Source: Acidobacteriaceae bacterium (lineage in GTDB: Bacteria; Acidobacteriota; Terriglobia; Terriglobales; Acidobacteriaceae). From it: 8,579 bases of DNA. Below the pieces are notes generated by a model, which saw only the letters and a list, made by a program, of their open reading frames with translations, was not told the origin of the DNA and did no database searches. Shown piece after piece: positions 5,854 through 8,579 of the stretch (positions within the stretch are counted from its first letter, which is position 1; every line of letters starts with the position of its first letter). The position numbers were made by a program, and so were the translations under genes. The stretch lies in contig JASHUH010000070.1 of the NCBI GenBank assembly GCA_030040115.1, positions 1 through 8,579 on the forward strand, read 5' to 3'.

Positions 5854-6783
5854 ATGAAGCGACTGATTGCTTGGGCGAGCGTGGTTGTGCTGAGTTGCGC
5901 GGCGGCGCGGGGGCAGGCGCCGTCGTGTGGAACGCCGGAGACCAACGATGCGTTTATGGGCATCCAGACGGTGAAGCTGTGGCCGGGCGAGCCCCCGCAG
6001 GCCAAGGGCGACGGCTGCATGGATATCCCCACCATAACCATTTTCGACCCGGCGCAGGGCGCGGCCAACGGCTCGGCGGTGGTGATTTTTCCCGGCGGCG
6101 GATATGCGCATTTGTCAGGAAACCTGGAGGGTGACGAGATCGCCAACTGGTTTACGGCGCGCGGATTTCGGGCCTTCGTGGTGGCGTACCGTTTGTCTTC
6201 CGCCGGCTACCTGCTGCCTGTGCCCCTGCTCGACGCGCGGAGAGCGATCCAGACGGTGCGGGCGCGGGCGGCGGATTACCACGTCGATCCTCACCGCGTC
6301 GTGGAGATTGGCTTTTCGGCCGGCGGGCACCTGGCGGCGCTGGCGGGGACGCAGTTTTTGCCTGGGAACCCGAACGCCGACGACCCCGTGGAACGCGTAT
6401 CGAGCCGGCCGGACTATATGGTGCTGGGGTATCCGTGGATTGAGGCCATCACCACGGACACCTCGCATTTGAGCTATTGCAAGGAGTTCAACGTGATGGA
6501 CCGCTGTGACGAGCTGCGCAAGGCCTACGATCCGGATTTGTTTGTCACCAGCGCAACGCCGCCGACTTTCATTTATCACACCTTCAACGACCAGACGGTT
6601 CCGGTGGAGCAGAGCCTGCATTTTTACGAGCAACTGGTGAAGGCGGGCGTGCCGTCGGAAATGCACATCTTCGCCAACGGAGCGCACGGGAGCGGGTTGG
6701 GCAAGGGCGATGCAGCGCTGGACCAGTGGCCGGGGTTGCTGGAAGCGTGGCTGCGGGCGCATGGGCTGTTGACGAAGGAGTAG
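5854..6783 (+). CDS. Exported alpha/beta hydrolase (esterase/BD-FAE type)
   Basis: This 309-residue protein has a signal peptide at 1-20 (MKRLIAWASVVVLSCAAARG) with a likely cut near ARG-QAP. The mature part has the alpha/beta-hydrolase order of motifs: oxyanion-hole PGGGY (80-84), nucleophile elbow GFSAGG with Ser155, acid Asp246 in HTFNDQTVP, and His278 in GAHGSG. The combination HPGGGY-like motif plus GFSAGGH plus late Asp/His is typical of acetyl-xylan or feruloyl-type and other carbohydrate esterases and of the broader esterase/lipase family. The true substrate cannot be read from sequence. It probably acts in the periplasm or outside the cell on ester groups of plant or microbial polymers (inference). 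A strong ribosome binding site (GAGGTGGGAG) abuts the ATG. It stands alone, with no polysaccharide-degradation neighbours in view. Cys25, Cys55, Cys209 and Cys218 could form disulphides. Confidence 0.88.
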   Translation: MKRLIAWASVVVLSCAAARGQAPSCGTPETNDAFMGIQTVKLWPGEPPQAKGDGCMDIPTITIFDPAQGAANGSAVVIFPGGGYAHLSGNLEGDEIANWFTARGFRAFVVAYRLSSAGYLLPVPLLDARRAIQTVRARAADYHVDPHRVVEIGFSAGGHLAALAGTQFLPGNPNADDPVERVSSRPDYMVLGYPWIEAITTDTSHLSYCKEFNVMDRCDELRKAYDPDLFVTSATPPTFIYHTFNDQTVPVEQSLHFYEQLVKAGVPSEMHIFANGAHGSGLGKGDAALDQWPGLLEAWLRAHGLLTKE

Positions 6784-6786
6784 GGG

Positions 6787-6846
6787 CAGGGAACGAGGGA
6801 CCAAGGGAACGAGACGGAGGGAACGAGGAGGGAATAGGGAACAAGG
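6787..6846. repeat. Purine-rich GGGAACGAG repeat tract
   Basis: AGGGAACGAG occurs exactly three times (6788-6797, 6804-6813, 6818-6827), with degenerate copies GGGAATA and GGGAACAAGG following. The period varies between 14 and 16 bases. The plus strand is almost entirely purine across the tract. It starts right after the hydrolase stop codon and its function is unknown. Confidence 0.65.
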
Positions 6847-6984
6847 TCAGCAACGCCCGCGGCTGCCGATCGGGAAAATTCCCTGAAAATTAAGAAGCGG
6901 ACAGCCGGCTTCGGGAGTGGAAGGATTTCCCGGAACCGGTTGCCCGCTGGACCCTGGACCGGGTCTAGGTGGTAAGGTTAGTTT

Positions 6985-7016
6985 AGGCTTGTTTCAGACA
7001 AAATCAAGCTTTTTTT
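6985..7016 (+). terminator. Possible intrinsic terminator
   Basis: AGGCTTG (6985-6991) can pair with CAAGCTT (7005-7011), with one G-U pair, and is followed by a run of T residues to 7016. The stem is only seven pairs and the loop is 13 bases, so it is modest. It would stop transcripts from the hydrolase side before the atp promoter. Confidence 0.4.
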
Positions 7017-7034
7017 GAAAAGAAATTTCGTCCG

Positions 7035-7048
7035 GTGACTCCAGTCAC
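7035..7048. promoter_or_regulatory. GTGACT-CC-AGTCAC inverted repeat upstream of atp operon
   Basis: A perfect 6-base inverted repeat with a 2-base spacer lies about 18 bases upstream of the candidate -35 box of the ATP synthase operon. The position suits an activator site, but no known regulator is recognised. Confidence 0.35.
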
Positions 7049-7065
7049 AGCCGGTCGCCTCCGCG

Positions 7066-7095
7066 TTGACCTTGGTGGCCGTCCCTTGATACAAA
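7066..7095 (+). promoter_or_regulatory. Candidate promoter of the ATP synthase operon
   Basis: TTGACC (7066-7071, 5 of 6 matches to the -35 box) is followed after 18 bases by TACAAA (7090-7095, 4 of 6 to the -10 box). The start of transcription would be near 7102, giving a leader of about 45 bases before atpF. Confidence 0.45.
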
Positions 7096-7148
7096 AAGGT
7101 GTTCCACGATCAGAGAGGGAAGCACCGCCGGAGTGAAGCGGGACCCCT

Positions 7149-7607
7149 ATGCAGGAGATCCTTCAAGAAACCGCGAAGTTCCTGATCGGCTCGATCCCGA
7201 CCGCGCTGCTGTTCATGGTGGTGGTGGTGGCGTATCAGTTTCTGGTGCAGGGACCCTTGTCGGCAGCCCTCCAGCGGCGCCGGGAGCTGACCGAAGGGGC
7301 CATGGAAGAAGCGCGGCAGGCGATCTTCCATGCCGAGGCGCGGGCGGCCGAATACGCCGAGAAGCTGCGCGAGGCGCGTATTGCCGCCCACAAAATGCGT
7401 GAGCAGCGGTTGAAACAGTTACACTCCGAACGTGACGCCGCTCTGGAAAGGGCGCGCAAGGCGGCCAGCGCCAAGGTGAGTGAGGCCAAGACCACGGTGG
7501 AGGGCGAAGTTGCGGCGGCCCGGAACTCGATTTCCGCTTCCGCCGGGGATTTGGCCAGTTTGGCGGTCCGTGTTGTGCTGCCGCAGGGCGCCGGGGGTTC
7601 ACTTTGA
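7149..7607 (+). CDS. atpF: ATP synthase F0 subunit b (first copy)
   Basis: This is a peripheral-stalk subunit of the F0F1 ATP synthase that links the membrane sector to the F1 head. Its 152 residues show the b-subunit layout: a short N-terminus, one membrane helix at about 14-34 (GSIPTALLFMVVVVAYQFLV), then a long charged Ala/Glu/Arg-rich helix to about residue 125 (RRRELTEGAMEEARQAIFHA and onward) that would form the right-handed coiled coil with the second copy. No hydrophobic residue pattern for another domain is present. The Shine-Dalgarno is poor (GGGAC close to the ATG, GGAG too far). The start is fixed by the membrane helix. The stop lies 8 bases before the second b gene. With two b-type genes the stalk is probably a b/b' heterodimer, as in cyanobacteria and many other bacteria. 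Confidence 0.85.
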   Translation: MQEILQETAKFLIGSIPTALLFMVVVVAYQFLVQGPLSAALQRRRELTEGAMEEARQAIFHAEARAAEYAEKLREARIAAHKMREQRLKQLHSERDAALERARKAASAKVSEAKTTVEGEVAAARNSISASAGDLASLAVRVVLPQGAGGSL

Positions 7608-7615
7608 GGGCTTTG

Positions 7616-8416
7616 ATGGTGCGCGCACACCGGCGGCTTTTCATGCAGTTGTTGTGGTTGGCGGTGCTGGCGGTGGTGGGCGCCGGGCTGACCCTGGCGC
7701 CGGGCCGCGCCTGGACGCAGCAGCCGGCGGCGGGACCTTTGCGTTCAGCCCGGGCGTCGCCGGTGGGCAATTCCGCGACCACGGAGACGCCACGGTCGGA
7801 AGAAGACCAGATTAACGGCTACCTGCACGCGCCGGCGGTGCATACCATGGCCCGGTGGATGCACACGAGCACCAACACCGCGTCGGTGATCTTCGTGATC
7901 ATCAACTTCCTCATCATTTTTCTGGCCATCGCCATTCCGGTGGCGCGGATTACGCCGCGGATCCTCCGCAAAAGGTCGCGAACCTTGCAGCGCGACATGG
8001 AGGCGGCGCGCAAGGCCACCGAGGAAGCCCGGGTGCGGCTGAGCGCGGTGGAGGCCAAGCTGGCGGGGCTGGACCAGGAAATTGCCCGGTTTCGCGCCGA
8101 AGTGGAGCAGGAAAGCCTGGCAGACGAGAAGCGTATCAAAGCCACGATTGAAGAAGAAAGCGCCCGCATTCTGACTGCGGCCGAGCAGGAAATCAGCGCG
8201 ACGACCGAACACGCCATGCGCGCGTTGCGCGGCTTTGCCGCCGACTTGGCGATCGAGCAGGCCCGGAAGCAACTGGTGGTGACGCCGAAGGTGGATCGCG
8301 CGCTGATTACGGAGTTCATCGGCCAGCTTGCCGCCGAGCATGAAGGGAGCAACGGCGCGGTGAAGAGCGCGGATAAGAGCGCGGGCAAGAGCGGAAACCG
8401 GGGAGGACGGAATTAA
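7616..8416 (+). CDS. ATP synthase F0 subunit b/b' (second copy, extended)
   Basis: This is the second peripheral-stalk subunit, 266 residues, longer than the usual 155-170. A hydrophobic signal-like segment at 8-29 (basic MVRAHRRL start, then LLWLAVLAVVGAGLTLAPG, then a possible Ala/Gln cut site near RAWTQQ) is followed by a Pro/Ser/Thr-rich stretch and the true membrane helix at about 89-110 (SVIFVIINFLIIFLAIAIPV). The charged coiled-coil helix runs from ~115 to 220 and includes the ATIEEESARILTAAEQEI pattern typical of b subunits. The C-terminus is a Lys/Ser/Gly tail with SADKSAGKSG repeats. I chose the ATG at 7616 because GAGGG lies five bases upstream; a TTG at 7604 would overlap the atpF stop. 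The stop codon abuts the atpH start with no gap. The N-terminal extension suggests a cleaved leader (inference). Confidence 0.83.
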   Translation: MVRAHRRLFMQLLWLAVLAVVGAGLTLAPGRAWTQQPAAGPLRSARASPVGNSATTETPRSEEDQINGYLHAPAVHTMARWMHTSTNTASVIFVIINFLIIFLAIAIPVARITPRILRKRSRTLQRDMEAARKATEEARVRLSAVEAKLAGLDQEIARFRAEVEQESLADEKRIKATIEEESARILTAAEQEISATTEHAMRALRGFAADLAIEQARKQLVVTPKVDRALITEFIGQLAAEHEGSNGAVKSADKSAGKSGNRGGRN

Positions 8417-8579
8417 ATGGCCGCATTTGTCGCCCGCTACGCCAGCGCATTTCTGGACGTGGTCACCGACGCCAAGCTGGACACGGCCGCCATCGACCGG
8501 CAGTTGAGTGACTTTCTGGCCACATGGGAGGGTAGCCGCGCGCTGCGCGATTTCTTCGGGAACCCGGCGATTCCCGCGG
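8417..8579 (+). CDS. atpH: ATP synthase F1 subunit delta, 5' part
   Basis: The ATG directly follows the TAA of the second b gene, with GGGGAGGA about ten bases upstream. The 54 visible codons read MAAFVARYASAFLDVVTDAK and on to a conserved-looking LRDFFGNPAIP. This agrees with delta (OSCP): a helix with a YAxAxxxV motif and then the LxxFLxNPxIP-like segment. Delta joins the b/b' stalk to the top of the alpha3beta3 head. Gene order b-b'-delta predicts atpA, then atpG and others, beyond the right edge. The gene is truncated by the window end only. Confidence 0.88.
   Translation, partial: MAAFVARYASAFLDVVTDAKLDTAAIDRQLSDFLATWEGSRALRDFFGNPAIPA

Larger units (their letters stand above)
6784..7065. 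other. Intergenic region upstream of the atp operon
   Basis: No gene is seen. It contains the purine-rich GGGAACGAG repeats, a GGGAA-AA-TTCCC mini-palindrome (6872-6883), a hairpin CTGGACCC/GGGTCTAG (6947-6954 and 6961-6968, one G-U pair), a possible terminator and the GTGACT/AGTCAC inverted repeat. Confidence 0.55.

Noticed and set aside
5694..6146. Long minus-strand frames opposite the hydrolase gene
   Set aside because: They are Arg/Pro-rich shadows of the high-GC hydrolase coding strand, with no independent support.
6947..6968. GC-rich hairpin as the terminator of the hydrolase gene
   Set aside because: The stem is good (8 pairs with one G-U), but no T run follows, so it is not a canonical intrinsic terminator.

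Overview
The window looks like a piece of a high-GC soil-type bacterial chromosome, most likely an acidobacterium. That placement is an inference from memory of the phylum. It rests on a DUF192-PilZ fusion with the YYWTG/DERWY-type PilZ sequence, an exported YqgE-like protein, dispersed GTCAGC and GGGAACGAG short repeats, and a small repeat element carrying a GGGGCTAAAGCCC core. No rRNA or marker gene is present to settle it.

Layout, left to right. (1) The 3' end of a SPOR-domain cell-envelope gene (1-375, +). (2) A gene-poor stretch (376-1081) with GTCAGC-type short repeats and, at 929-1084, a 156-bp element with 18-bp terminal inverted repeats (one mismatch), whose right end supplies the norB stop codon. 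(3) A two-gene nitric oxide reductase operon on the minus strand: norC (2468-3154) then norB (1082-2458). NorC carries two CxxCH haem-c motifs instead of the usual one. A perfect CRP/FNR-type palindrome (3189-3206) sits where a class II activator site would be if the norC mRNA were leaderless. (4) A roughly 500-bp intergenic region without a convincing gene. (5) A yqgE-like gene with an N-terminal export signal (3720-4691, +), overlapping by 115 bp, tail to tail, a DUF192-PilZ fusion gene (4577-5545, -). (6) An exported alpha/beta hydrolase (5854-6783, +) behind a TATAAT box. (7) An intergenic region (6784-7148) with purine-rich repeats, a possible terminator, an inverted repeat and a candidate promoter. 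(8) The start of an ATP synthase operon: two F0 b-type subunits and the first 54 codons of the delta subunit, running off the right edge.

Functionally, norCB would reduce nitric oxide to nitrous oxide at the cytoplasmic membrane, for respiration or NO detoxification. No norQ, norD, nirK/nirS or nosZ is visible here. The envelope and signalling genes (SPOR, YqgE-like, PilZ, hydrolase) look like single-gene units. The ATP synthase genes are a core operon whose a and c subunit genes are not immediately upstream, which points to a split F0F1 locus. By eye, norCB and its flanks have lower GC than the atp genes, so norCB may be a later arrival.
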